From positions 1 through 50,852 of the forward strand of contig JABSRA010000028.1 in the NCBI GenBank assembly GCA_013215445.1: a DNA stretch of 50,852 nucleotides, in the 5' to 3' direction. Shown piece by piece: positions 1 through 8,459 of the stretch. A model generated the notes under the pieces. That model did no database searches and was not told the DNA's origin. It saw only the letters and a list, made by a program, of their open reading frames with translations. The position numbers and the translations under genes were made by a program. The stretch's first letter is position 1. Every line of letters begins with the position of its first letter. This DNA is from Oceanospirillaceae bacterium. GTDB lineage: Bacteria; Pseudomonadota; Gammaproteobacteria; Pseudomonadales; Balneatricaceae.

Positions 1-106
1 AGGTCTCCACGTTATGCTCCCGAAACAACTCTCCGATCAGTGGAACCATTTTCTCGGTTAGGGCTTCACGCTGCTTCCACGCTGAAAAAATTTGCTCTCG
101 ACTCAC
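1..106 (-). CDS. Glyceraldehyde-3-phosphate dehydrogenase, N-terminal fragment (cut by window edge)
   Basis: Only the first 35 codons are in the window, reading leftwards from a GTG start at 106. A GGAG-type ribosome binding site (ctctcc on the plus strand, 111-116) lies just upstream. The peptide contains EALTEKMVPLIGELFREHNV, which resembles the N-terminal extension of the long GAPDH found next to mfd in Pseudomonas. That enzyme interconverts glyceraldehyde-3-phosphate and 1,3-bisphosphoglycerate in the cytoplasm. The head-to-head arrangement with mfd supports the call. The NAD-binding fold and catalytic Cys lie outside the window, so identification rests on a short stretch and on context. 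An in-frame TTG four codons upstream is an alternative start. Confidence 0.6.
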   Translation of the reverse strand, partial: MSREQIFSAWKQREALTEKMVPLIGELFREHNVET

Positions 107-310
107 AACACTCTCCAATCAATTCGGTGATAATTTGAGCGGACATTATCTCTATTTATGTTGCTCTGAGCAAACGAAAACACGCCTAGCTCTACCTATA
201 TTTAAATTTATCCATATTTATCTAAAATGCACAGAAATTTGCTGAAATTTGCTGCCAAAGTGACATAAAATAAGCACCGCAAAACATCAATGGCCTAACT
301 GGGGAATACT
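107..310. promoter_or_regulatory. Divergent intergenic region, GAPDH / mfd
   Basis: This 204-base AT-rich spacer separates two divergent genes and must hold promoters for both. A TTGCTG repeat (239-244 and 249-254) and TAAAAT (266-271) lie upstream of mfd, but their spacing does not fit a standard sigma70 promoter, so no specific promoter is assigned. Confidence 0.4.
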
Positions 311-3300
311 TTGAAAAAACTTGCGTTCAAACTGCCGCTAAAAAATGGTGATACTAAATGGCTCGGTGATGTACAGGGGGCAAGCGCAGGCTGGTTGATC
401 GCACAGGCGGCGGCAGAACAGCAGGGTTTAACCGTGGTTATTTGTAAAGATACGAATAGCGCCCTGGTGCTGGAAGCAGAGGTTAAGTTTTTTTCCACCT
501 GCCAAGATATACAAATACTGCCTTTCCCAGATTGGGAGACCTTACCTTATGACAACTTTTCGCCACACCAAGACATTATATCCTCTCGCTTGACCAGCCT
601 CTATCAACTGCCATTGATTAAACAGGGAATTATCATTGTCCCGGTCAGCACTTTTATGCACCGCTTAGCCCCCAAGGATTTTTTAACCGCCAATACCCTG
701 CTGATAGAGCGTGGTCAAACTATCAATGTCGACAAACTGCGTAAGCAATTTGTCCAATCGGGTTATAGAGCGGTAGACAATGTTTTCTCCCACGGTGAGT
801 TTGCCTTTCGTGGCTCAATTATTGATTTATTTCCGATGGGCAGTGTCCATCCTTTTCGCATCGATCTATTTGATGATGAAGTCGACAGCTTACGCACCTT
901 CGACCCAGAGACGCAGCGCTCTATCGATAAAATTGAACAGATAAAATTATTGCCAGCGCGTGAGTTCCCACTGACAGACAGTGCCATCAGTTTATTCAAA
1001 CGGCAATGGCGAGAGCATTTTGCAGTCGATGTAAAAAACTGTGCGACCTACAAAGATGTGAGTAATGGCTTCGCCCCCGCTGGCATAGAATACTATCTAC
1101 CCCTATTCTTTTCAGGCACTAGCACCTTATTTGACTATTTACCCGCAGACTCATTGATTATCAGCGAGGGGCCACTAGAGAGCAAATGTCAAACCTTTTG
1201 GCAAGATGCCACCGAGCGTTATGAAGACCGTCGCCATGACATAGAACGGCCTATTTTACCGCCCACCGCACTCTTTTTAAATACTAATGAATTCATGGGC
1301 TCGCTAAAAGCATTTCGCAAATTACAGTTCAGTACCGAGCCTGTAACGGGGGCTGGGCGAAGCAATTTAGGCGCTCAACTACCGGCGCAACTCAGTGTAG
1401 ATGCACAGAGCACGCGGCCATTAAAAGCTTTAGAAGAGCATATAAAGAACACTAGCCACAGCCGGATATTATTTTGCGCCGAATCTGCCGGGCGTCGCGA
1501 GTCTTTATTAGAACTGTTAAAGCGGATTGACATTGCACCTAAACAAATTGATAACTGGCAGCAGTTTGTCGATAGCAGCGATAAAATTTCTATCTGTATC
1601 TTCCCCCTATCGCGTGGTTTTAGCGCCGCGCAACAATGGGAAGTAATCAGTGAAGCGCAACTCTTCGGTCATCAGGTATTTCAACAGCGCAGGCGCACCA
1701 AAGCCAAGAGCCAATCAGAGCTAGTGGTGCGCAATTTAACCGAATTGAAAATGCACGCTCCAGTCGTGCACATCGATCACGGCGTCGGTCGCTACCTGGG
1801 CCTAGAAACCATCGTCATCAACGACCAGAGTAATGAATTTGTTAAACTGAGCTACGCCAATGATGCGACCTTATACGTACCTGTGGCCAACTTGCACTTT
1901 ATCAGTCGTTATTCCGGTACTACCGATGAGTTGGCACCACTACACAGATTAGGCACTGAGCAATGGAGCAAAGCCCGCCGCAAAGCGGCGGAAAAAATCC
2001 GCGATACTGCCGCAGAATTACTCAATATCTATGCGAGACGAGCTGCACGTAAAGGCTTTGCTTTTGATCCACCAGAGGTGGAATACCAGCGTTTTGCCGC
2101 CAAATTCCCCTACGAGGAAACCCCCGATCAAGCACTGGCAATCGAGGCGGTCTTACATGATATGACCTCTAAAAAACCTATGGACCGTCTCATCTGTGGC
2201 GATGTGGGTTTTGGTAAAACCGAGGTGGCAATGCGCGCCGCCTTTATTGCCGTGCAATCCGGCAAACAAGTCGTCATCTTGGTACCAACCACCTTACTTG
2301 CCCAACAACACTATGAAACTTTCAGCGATCGCTTTGCCGATATGGCGATTAACATTGATACTGTCTCTCGCTTTAAAACCGCCAAAGCACAGCAAGAAAC
2401 CATGGCTAAGCTACAAGCCGGCAGTATCGACATCATCATTGGCACTCACAAACTGATTCAAAAAGATGTGAAATTTGCCCGCCTTGGATTAGTCATTATC
2501 GACGAAGAACACCGCTTTGGTGTGCAGCAAAAAGAGCGTTTGAAATCGATGCGCTCAGAGGTAGACATATTAACCATGACTGCTACGCCAATACCCCGCA
2601 CCCTAAACATGGCCATGTCGGGGATGCGTGATTTATCCATCATTGCCACGCCTCCAGCCAAGCGTTTATCAGTCAACACCTTTGTCAGAGAATCAGACCC
2701 CGGTATTATAAAAGAGGCGATTTTACGTGAACTGCTGCGCGGTGGTCAGGTGTACATACTGCACAACGAAGTGAAAACTATCGATAAAATGGCTCGCGAA
2801 TTGGCTGAATTGGTCCCAGAGGCACGCATCGGTGTGGGTCACGGACAAATGCGTGAACGCCAACTAGAACAGGTCATGTCAGATTTTTATCACAAGCGTT
2901 TTAATGTACTGCTATCCACCACCATTATCGAGACGGGCATAGATGTACCCAACGCCAATACCATCATCATCGAGCGCGCCGACAAATTTGGCCTCGCCCA
3001 ACTACACCAACTGCGCGGGCGAGTGGGTCGCTCCCACCATCAGGCCTATGCTTATCTGTTAACTCCGCCCGGCAAACGGGTCAGCAAAGATGCTCAAAAA
3101 AGGCTGGATGCTATAGCCGAAGCCACCGATTTAGGCGCTGGTTTTACCTTGGCCAGCCATGATTTAGAAATTCGCGGAGCAGGAGAATTGCTTGGCGAAG
3201 AGCAGAGCGGACAAATTCAGGGGATTGGCTTCACCTTGTACATGGAAATGTTAGAACAGGCGATAGAGGCGATTCGCGAGGGGAAAACTCCAAATCTCGA

Positions 3301-3751
3301 CAAGCCGCTACAGTTTGGTTCTGAGATCAACTTGCACATACCGGCACTAATCCCCGACGACTATCTGCCAGATGTACACAGCCGATTAGTCATGTACAAG
3401 CGGATTTCTAGTAGTAAAACTGATACCGACTTAAGAGAATTACAGATAGAAATGATCGACCGTTTTGGACTGCTGCCCGAGGCGAGCAAAAACCTATTTC
3501 GCATCACGGCCCTTAAGCACCAGGCAGATGCGCTTAAAATTGACAAGATAGAAGCGGGCGCGGGCAGCGGTAAAATTGATTTTGCCACAGACACTTTAAT
3601 CAACCCAATGCTGCTGGTCAATCTAGTGCAAAAGCAGCCGAAGCGGTTTAAATTAGCGGGTGCAAACCAGTTAAAATTCATTTTGCCGATGCCCGGCCCG
3701 CAAGAGCGTTTTGAGGCGGTAGAGCAGCTGTTAGAAATGTTGCAGGGATAA
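311..3751 (+). CDS. mfd: Transcription-repair coupling factor Mfd
   Basis: Mfd is a DNA translocase that removes RNA polymerase stalled at lesions and recruits UvrA for nucleotide excision repair. The 1146-residue product has the usual family length. In order it carries a UvrB-like N-terminal module (PFPDWETLPYD near residue 75), the RNA-polymerase-interacting region (VVHIDHGVGRYLGLE near 490), a Walker A motif (GDVGFGKTE near 630), a DEEH box (IIDEEHRFG near 730), helicase motif VI (QLRGRVGRS) and a C-terminal TRCF domain. The start is TTG at 311, preceded by GGGGAA (301-306). No downstream ATG fits the conserved N-terminus. The gene appears intact and monocistronic. Confidence 0.97.
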   Translation: MKKLAFKLPLKNGDTKWLGDVQGASAGWLIAQAAAEQQGLTVVICKDTNSALVLEAEVKFFSTCQDIQILPFPDWETLPYDNFSPHQDIISSRLTSLYQLPLIKQGIIIVPVSTFMHRLAPKDFLTANTLLIERGQTINVDKLRKQFVQSGYRAVDNVFSHGEFAFRGSIIDLFPMGSVHPFRIDLFDDEVDSLRTFDPETQRSIDKIEQIKLLPAREFPLTDSAISLFKRQWREHFAVDVKNCATYKDVSNGFAPAGIEYYLPLFFSGTSTLFDYLPADSLIISEGPLESKCQTFWQDATERYEDRRHDIERPILPPTALFLNTNEFMGSLKAFRKLQFSTEPVTGAGRSNLGAQLPAQLSVDAQSTRPLKALEEHIKNTSHSRILFCAESAGRRESLLELLKRIDIAPKQIDNWQQFVDSSDKISICIFPLSRGFSAAQQWEVISEAQLFGHQVFQQRRRTKAKSQSELVVRNLTELKMHAPVVHIDHGVGRYLGLETIVINDQSNEFVKLSYANDATLYVPVANLHFISRYSGTTDELAPLHRLGTEQWSKARRKAAEKIRDTAAELLNIYARRAARKGFAFDPPEVEYQRFAAKFPYEETPDQALAIEAVLHDMTSKKPMDRLICGDVGFGKTEVAMRAAFIAVQSGKQVVILVPTTLLAQQHYETFSDRFADMAINIDTVSRFKTAKAQQETMAKLQAGSIDIIIGTHKLIQKDVKFARLGLVIIDEEHRFGVQQKERLKSMRSEVDILTMTATPIPRTLNMAMSGMRDLSIIATPPAKRLSVNTFVRESDPGIIKEAILRELLRGGQVYILHNEVKTIDKMARELAELVPEARIGVGHGQMRERQLEQVMSDFYHKRFNVLLSTTIIETGIDVPNANTIIIERADKFGLAQLHQLRGRVGRSHHQAYAYLLTPPGKRVSKDAQKRLDAIAEATDLGAGFTLASHDLEIRGAGELLGEEQSGQIQGIGFTLYMEMLEQAIEAIREGKTPNLDKPLQFGSEINLHIPALIPDDYLPDVHSRLVMYKRISSSKTDTDLRELQIEMIDRFGLLPEASKNLFRITALKHQADALKIDKIEAGAGSGKIDFATDTLINPMLLVNLVQKQPKRFKLAGANQLKFILPMPGPQERFEAVEQLLEMLQG

Positions 3752-3759
3752 AATTAATA

Positions 3760-3797
3760 TAAGGTCTTGAATCGATAACTATAGGCCCAAGACCTTA
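3760..3797 (+). terminator. Inverted repeat after mfd, possible terminator
   Basis: A perfect 10-bp inverted repeat (TAAGGTCTTG at 3760-3769, CAAGACCTTA at 3788-3797) with an 18-base loop starts 9 bases after the mfd stop codon. There is no clear T-run after it, so intrinsic termination is plausible but not certain. Confidence 0.5.
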
Positions 3798-3807
3798 TTG
3801 ACTCTCA

Positions 3808-4020
3808 CTAATCCCGCTGCAATAAATAGCTAGCGATGGTTAGGCGGTCAGTCTTGGTCATAAATTTAGTGCCATGATTGATAATTTCACTCATGCTACC
3901 CCCAAAAGGGTTACCATGATTTCTCGGCTCTAGTCACACCTGTCATAGATTGGCGTTAAGACAAAGTAAGTCCCTGCTACTGAACTCTCTTGAGTACAAG
4001 ACATACAATCAGTGCCAGTA
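3808..4020 (-). pseudogene. Decayed C-terminal remnant of a c-type cytochrome
   Basis: On the minus strand, 3808-3933 is an open 41-residue stretch ending in TAG. It contains GNPFGGSMSEIINHGTKFMT and then a tail ending IASYLLQRD. This resembles the C-terminal end of small mono- or diheme cytochromes c, where a glycine-rich GG-x-M (Met heme ligand region) precedes a helix ending in an A-x-YL motif. Just upstream and in another frame is C-M-S-C-T (4007-3993), which looks like a CxxCH heme site that has lost its His. Between the two, TGVTRAEKSW is readable in a third frame. The piece has no start codon and is broken by at least two frame changes, so it is a relic. The family assignment is by eye. 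Confidence 0.5.
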
Positions 4021-4220
4021 ACGCTCGGCACTATTTATGAATGAATGCATGCTCGATACTTGAATAGCACATTACTGGTAACAAGCCCTAGACGTACTCC
4101 ATGAATATAGCGAGTAACGGCATTAGCGGCCAATCCAGCTAACAACTGATAGTCAGCGCTACACGCCCGGTGATCGCTAAACCAGCAAGGGCAATTAAAT
4201 ACGTAGCTTTATCTGAATGA

Positions 4221-4262
4221 TAAAAAATTTCTCACGGGGAGCGGCTGCTCTAAACACTCCCC
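4221..4262 (-). terminator. Rho-independent terminator of galE
   Basis: Downstream of galE on the minus strand, GGGGAG and CTCCCC (plus coordinates 4257-4262 and 4236-4241) form a GC-rich stem. It is followed after a few bases by AAATTTTTTA (4230-4221). The position about 50 bases after the stop codon fits galE termination. Confidence 0.6.
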
Positions 4263-4310
4263 ACACAACTAGAACCAGACTACACCAGAACACAAGGCAA
4301 AAAAGTATGA

Positions 4311-5330
4311 CTAGTGCACACTTTTATAGCCCTTAGGATTTTTTTGCTGCCAGTGCCAATGATCTTTAATCATCTGCTTTAAATCGGCTTTAGCGGACCA
4401 ATTCAACGCTGCAGTGGTACTCTCAACACTGGCATAACAGGTAGCTATATCGCCAGCGCGCCTAGCTGAAATTTGGAAGGGAATATCACGACCAGCCACG
4501 TCTGCAAAGGTCTTAATAACCTCCAATACAGAATTTCCCTGGCCAGTGCCTAAATTGTATACCGCACAACCTACATGATCTTTAATTTTCTTCAATGCGG
4601 CTAAGTGCCCTGTCGCCAAATCAACTACGTGTATATAATCCCTAACACCCGTACCATCCGGAGTATCGTAATCATCGCCGAACACATAAACCTTGGGTAA
4701 TTCGCCTATCGCTACTTTTGCCACAAAGGGCACCAAATTATTCGGAATACCATTAGGGTCTTCACCGATCAGACCACTGGGGTGGGCACCTACTGGATTA
4801 AAATAGCGTAATATCGCAATGCGCATGGCTGGATCAGCAATCGCGATATCTTTTAGAATATACTCAATCATTAACTTAGTTTGACCATAAGGATTGGTCG
4901 CAGACAGGGCTGATTGTTCGGTGATAGGCACCGTTTCAGGATCACCATAAACCGTCGCTGAGGAGCTAAAAACTATTTCTTTACAGTTAAACTCTTGCAT
5001 ACAAGCGAACAGCGTCAAACTGCAATTGATATTATTTTGGTAGTACATTAAAGGATTAGCGACAGATTCACCCACCGCTTTAAAGCCCGCAAAATGGATG
5101 ACGCTAGTGATATCAAATTTCTTAAAAATACCGGCTAATAAATGTTTATCGCTGACATCTCCCTCAATAAAAACCACCTCTTTTGCAGTGATAGCCTTTA
5201 TTCTATTAAAAACTTCTAGATGGCTATTACTTAAGTCATCAATGACGATAACTTGCTGCCCCTCTTCCAAAAGCTGTACTATTGTATGGCTACCTATGTA
5301 ACCTGCACCACCTGTGACTAATATCGCCAT
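4311..5330 (-). CDS. galE: UDP-glucose 4-epimerase GalE
   Basis: GalE interconverts UDP-glucose and UDP-galactose in the cytoplasm with tightly bound NAD, supplying galactose for surface polysaccharides. The start at 5330 gives 339 residues, the family norm, and begins directly with the nucleotide-binding strand (MAILVTGGAGYIGSH, Gly-rich loop at residues 7-13). AGGGAAGGG sits just upstream. A longer reading frame starting at 5381 adds 17 residues unlike the family. The extended-SDR catalytic pair is present as NPYGQTK (Tyr148, Lys152), with the FSSSATVYG serine motif near 124. There is no gal operon around it. It stands alone between two decayed genes, which suggests a role in nucleotide-sugar supply rather than galactose catabolism. 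Confidence 0.95.
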   Translation of the reverse strand: MAILVTGGAGYIGSHTIVQLLEEGQQVIVIDDLSNSHLEVFNRIKAITAKEVVFIEGDVSDKHLLAGIFKKFDITSVIHFAGFKAVGESVANPLMYYQNNINCSLTLFACMQEFNCKEIVFSSSATVYGDPETVPITEQSALSATNPYGQTKLMIEYILKDIAIADPAMRIAILRYFNPVGAHPSGLIGEDPNGIPNNLVPFVAKVAIGELPKVYVFGDDYDTPDGTGVRDYIHVVDLATGHLAALKKIKDHVGCAVYNLGTGQGNSVLEVIKTFADVAGRDIPFQISARRAGDIATCYASVESTTAALNWSAKADLKQMIKDHWHWQQKNPKGYKSVH

Positions 5331-5472
5331 CGCCCTTCCCTGATCTAATAATCTATGTTTACAGATTATATAGTGGAACAAGGTATAAGTCGCGCTAGCA
5401 TCAGTTACCTTGATCTTACGACAGATAACTGATGACGCAGCTTACGCTAGTCATCGTTAGTCGCTAATATTA

Positions 5473-6071
5473 TTAGAGTATATTAGCTACCGCTGATAGC
5501 TGATTGATTTCTGCCAGTGTCGCAAATGAGCCTAAAGCGAGCCGCCTTACTTGATCCGCAACTGCCGCAAAAACTTGCCCATGTTCGCCAGCCCTGGCAG
5601 CTTCAATGGTAGAGTTTGAATGATTATTTCATGACTCTCTTTCTCTTCAATACTATCTGTTACCAATGCCGTGTAGCCAATTTCACCATCAATACCGACC
5701 ATCTATACCAGCCTTTTATAGCGACCGACTTGCGGTTATGACAGTGCTGACTTTGGTGATAACTTCAACCATACAGAGAGCACCTACAATCTTATTAACC
5801 CCTGCTTGTCGATGGCGAATAACCAATGATCATGCAGAGACACTGTAGCGTGCGTAGCTAACATTTTACGTTTTTCCTGACTTCTGTTTTAGAGTAGCCC
5901 CAAAGTTGCTCGCCGCGGGTTAAACAATATCACTGCGTTTTTGTTGGCGATACGAATCACGGCTTCGACTAACCCAGAAAGCATGTCGCTATACATAGAG
6001 GAAGCTGCTACTAACGCTGGGCCACTTGTTCTATATTGTGCTGCTTTACCGTTATATGACTTTTGCCACAA
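5473..6071 (-). pseudogene. Decayed methyl-accepting chemotaxis protein
   Basis: The minus strand of this region carries the remains of a chemoreceptor. The clearest part is 5473-5628, which reads NSTIEAARAGEHG, then FAAVADQVRRLA and LAEINQL. This is the hairpin tip of the MCP signalling domain (compare [24 protein letters not shown]). Just upstream in another frame is TALVTDSIEE, matching the segment that normally precedes [11 protein letters not shown], so the join carries a frameshift or deletion. Further upstream, 5889-6071 is a 60-residue open frame (SDMLSGLVEAVIRIANKNAV) that may be a PAS-like or helical part of the same gene, but I cannot assign it. Several stops and frame changes show the gene is dead. 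Confidence 0.65.
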
Positions 6072-6258
6072 ACTATTTTTAGGGATTAAGAAATTGATGG
6101 TTTTTATTTGTCTTCCTTAATGTTTATATACAGCATAAGTTAATAGCAATAAGTTGCGCAATTTCTGTATGTTTTCGATAAACCTATAGACACTTAGTAA
6201 CAGATGCTTAATATTGACCACTAGACCCATTACTTACTTTTTAAATAAGATAATTATC

Positions 6259-7107
6259 ATGAGCAAAAATACCATCGCCTACCAAGGCCACCCGGGAGCA
6301 TACTCTCATTTATCATGCCTCAAAGTATTTCCAGAGATGAAAACACAGGCCTGTGACAGTTTTTCTCAGGCGATGTTTATGGTCGAAAGGGAAGAGGCAC
6401 GCCTCGCCATGATACCCATAGAAAACTCTACGGCAGGAAGAGTCGAAGAGATATACCGATTGATGCCAAAAACCCAGCTGCACATAATCGCAGAACATTT
6501 TGAGCCGGTAAATCACTGCTTACTGGCAGTACCTGGAGCCGATGAAGAACAGCTGCTGACGATTTCCTCCCACCCACAGGCGCTTGCCCAGTGTAATGAT
6601 GCTATCCACCTGCTAGGTTTACAACAAGTAGCCCACATAGATACTGCCGGCGCGGCCCAAGAACTAAGCAACAGCCAGAACAAATCGCATGCAGCCATTG
6701 CCTCATCTTTAGCGGCGAAATTATACGGGCTGAAGATACTGAGAGAAAACTTTCAAGATATAGTGGGAAATACAACCCGGTTTATCATCTTGTCAAAACA
6801 ACCAACCATCCCGGTTTATTGCAGCGATGTGACTTTTATTACGACAATAATGTTCACCGTCAGAAACATCCCCTCGGCTTTATTTAAGACCATGGGAGGA
6901 TTTGCCACCAATGGCATTAATATGGTAAAACTTGAAAGCTACATGGCCACTAATTCTATGTCTGCAACCAGTTTCCACTTAGATGTTGAAGGCCACCCAG
7001 ATGAGCCGAGAATGCAACTGGCGCTGCAAGAGCTTGACTTCTTCTCGTCAGAAATGCGAGTCATCGGGGCTTACAAAGCACATCCATATCGCAGTGAGAA
7101 AAGCTGA
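6259..7107 (+). CDS. pheA: Prephenate dehydratase, monofunctional, with ACT domain
   Basis: This enzyme converts prephenate to phenylpyruvate in phenylalanine synthesis. It has 282 residues: a PDT domain (about 1-178) with the catalytic TRF motif (Thr173-Arg174-Phe175 in NTTRFIIL), then an ACT domain (about 197-275). There is no N-terminal chorismate mutase domain, unlike the usual gammaproteobacterial P-protein. The ACT domain has PSALF and ESYM in place of the GALV and ESRP phenylalanine-binding motifs. The block GGFATNGINMVKLESY is typical of alphaproteobacterial PDTs. The ATG at 6259 is chosen; an in-frame TTG at 6214 would add 15 residues with no family match. Ribosome binding is weak (AAGA). 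The gene stands alone, flanked by relics, so transfer from another lineage is possible. Confidence 0.9.
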   Translation: MSKNTIAYQGHPGAYSHLSCLKVFPEMKTQACDSFSQAMFMVEREEARLAMIPIENSTAGRVEEIYRLMPKTQLHIIAEHFEPVNHCLLAVPGADEEQLLTISSHPQALAQCNDAIHLLGLQQVAHIDTAGAAQELSNSQNKSHAAIASSLAAKLYGLKILRENFQDIVGNTTRFIILSKQPTIPVYCSDVTFITTIMFTVRNIPSALFKTMGGFATNGINMVKLESYMATNSMSATSFHLDVEGHPDEPRMQLALQELDFFSSEMRVIGAYKAHPYRSEKS

Positions 7108-7213
7108 TCAGAGGAATAATTTTGAGTCTGATGTGACTAGCAACGCTATTCTATCCTCTCGACGAAATGCTGTTGAGGCTGTCCACTGAAAAGCAGCGCG
7201 GATCACTGCCTTC

Positions 7214-7363
7214 TTAGCCCCAGCGGTCCCAATCTTTATTTTCATGCAGTAAAGTAACCTTAAAATCAGAGTAATCTACAGAGAATCTATCATTATCCAC
7301 ACCTTTGATAGACCCTTCACTTGCGCTCAACGATATATTTATCGTCAACTGCACAAGGTTAAG
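7214..7363 (-). pseudogene. Unassigned 49-codon open frame, possible gene remnant
   Basis: The minus strand is open from 7363 to a TAA at 7214-7216. The peptide has ordinary soluble-protein composition (ASEGSIKGVDNDRFSVDYSD, ending HENKDWDRWG). A GTG at 7354 could start it, but no convincing ribosome binding site is seen and the frame closes with TAG just upstream. It reads like the C-terminal end of a real protein and I do not recognise the family. A chance open frame cannot be excluded. Confidence 0.3.
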
Positions 7364-7521
7364 CTAACTACTTTCGCAACACCGCTGGTAATATACTGAG
7401 AGTGAAGCACTTAAGCAGCGAAGCGATAGAACCCAAGTTATTCTCAACCTATTGCTCAGCAAACTAGTAGACAAACCTATGCACTTCACGCATAGCCGAC
7501 AAATTATTCAAAGGGCTGGTC

Positions 7522-7932
7522 ATGCAATTCGGATCTAATGATACCTCGTTTCAAACTGCTGGAGGCGAAGCGGGAATTTTCGCCCTCGTGACAGAATTTT
7601 ATCGACAGATGGATAGCCTCGAACAAGCGCAAAAAATTAGGCGAATGCACCCGGATGATTTAAGTGAATCGATAGATAAACTGAGTCGTTTTTTATGTGG
7701 CTGGTTAGGCGGACCTAAACTCTACCGCGAGAAATATGGCAGCATAAGTATTCCCAGGGCACATCAACACCTTAAAATTAGCATCGTTGAGCAAGATGCC
7801 TGGCTGTTATGCATGCACCATGCTTTGCAAAAATCTGATTATCCAAGCGCTTTTCAAACTTATTTGCTCACTGCGTTAAAAGTACCTGCAAGCCGCTGTG
7901 TTAATACCGACGTAAAGTGCATCGCTCAATGA
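7522..7932 (+). CDS. Group 2 truncated haemoglobin (2/2 globin)
   Basis: A heme globin of 136 residues that binds O2, NO or other small ligands, probably for NO or oxidative stress defence in the cytoplasm. It shows the group II signature: GGEAGIFALVTEFYRQMD (B-helix FY pair, with the B10 Tyr), MHPDDLSESIDKL, then FLCGWLGGPKLYREKYG, and RAHQHLKISI carrying the proximal F8 His. The G8 Trp is in DAWLLCMHHAL. Length and order match the YjbI/GlbO-type family. The stop codon overlaps the next gene's ATG (ATGA, 7929-7932), so translation of the protease is probably coupled to it. The ribosome binding site (GGGCTGG) is modest. Confidence 0.9.
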   Translation: MQFGSNDTSFQTAGGEAGIFALVTEFYRQMDSLEQAQKIRRMHPDDLSESIDKLSRFLCGWLGGPKLYREKYGSISIPRAHQHLKISIVEQDAWLLCMHHALQKSDYPSAFQTYLLTALKVPASRCVNTDVKCIAQ

Positions 7933-8459
7933 AAAAAAACACGAGCGAGCTCAGTGCTACTTTAGGCAAGTGGATGATGTATTTAGCATGGATCATTGGC
8001 CTGCTGATGAGCTATTATTTTTTCCAAAACTGGATTGAATTCAAAAAAAATCCCAACCAAAATTTGAGTTCAAACAACCAACAACCTGTGGTGCTAGCAC
8101 AAAACGCCAGGGGGCACTATGTGGCAACGGGAAGCATCAATGGTATCAAGGTACAATTTTTATTGGACACCGGGGCCACTGATGTTGTCATTCCTGAAGC
8201 GCTAGCAGATAAATTAAATCTCACCCGAGGTACTGCCGCTCAAGTAGTGACGGCCAATGGAATAATAACCGTCTATCCCACCACCTTAAACAGCTTAACG
8301 CTGGGCGGTTTAACGGCTCGAAATATTAGTGGGGTGATCAATCCCTACATGGATCAAGCGACGGTATTATTAGGTATGAGTTTTTTAAAGAATCTTTCTC
8401 TCGTGCAATATCAAGGTACTTTAACCCTCAGTAGCCAATTACTTAAGCAACGGCCTTAG
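7929..8459 (+). CDS. Membrane-anchored retropepsin-like aspartic protease (clan AA, TIGR02281 type)
   Basis: A single N-terminal membrane helix (about residues 13-32, MMYLAWIIGLLMSYYFF) is followed by a linker rich in Asn and Gln, then a retropepsin-like domain with the active-site signature FLLDTGATDVVIP (Asp-Thr-Gly near residue 82). A second conserved block is VLLGMSFL near 152. Proteins of this type form homodimers, each chain giving one catalytic Asp, and face the periplasm. The substrate is unknown. The ATG at 7929 is chosen because it overlaps the globin stop codon as ATGA; a GTG at 7917 is an alternative. The 3' end overlaps the convergent isomerase gene by 17 bases. Confidence 0.85.
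   Translation: MKKNTSELSATLGKWMMYLAWIIGLLMSYYFFQNWIEFKKNPNQNLSSNNQQPVVLAQNARGHYVATGSINGIKVQFLLDTGATDVVIPEALADKLNLTRGTAAQVVTANGIITVYPTTLNSLTLGGLTARNISGVINPYMDQATVLLGMSFLKNLSLVQYQGTLTLSSQLLKQRP

Noticed and set aside
4038..4215. Open minus-strand frame of about 58 codons (SDHRACSADYQLLAGLAANA)
   Set aside because: No start codon, ribosome binding site or recognisable family; likely a chance frame, though it could be an upstream part of the cytochrome relic.
5666..5848. 60-codon plus-strand frame between galE and pheA
   Set aside because: Lies opposite the chemoreceptor relic and has no start signal or family match.
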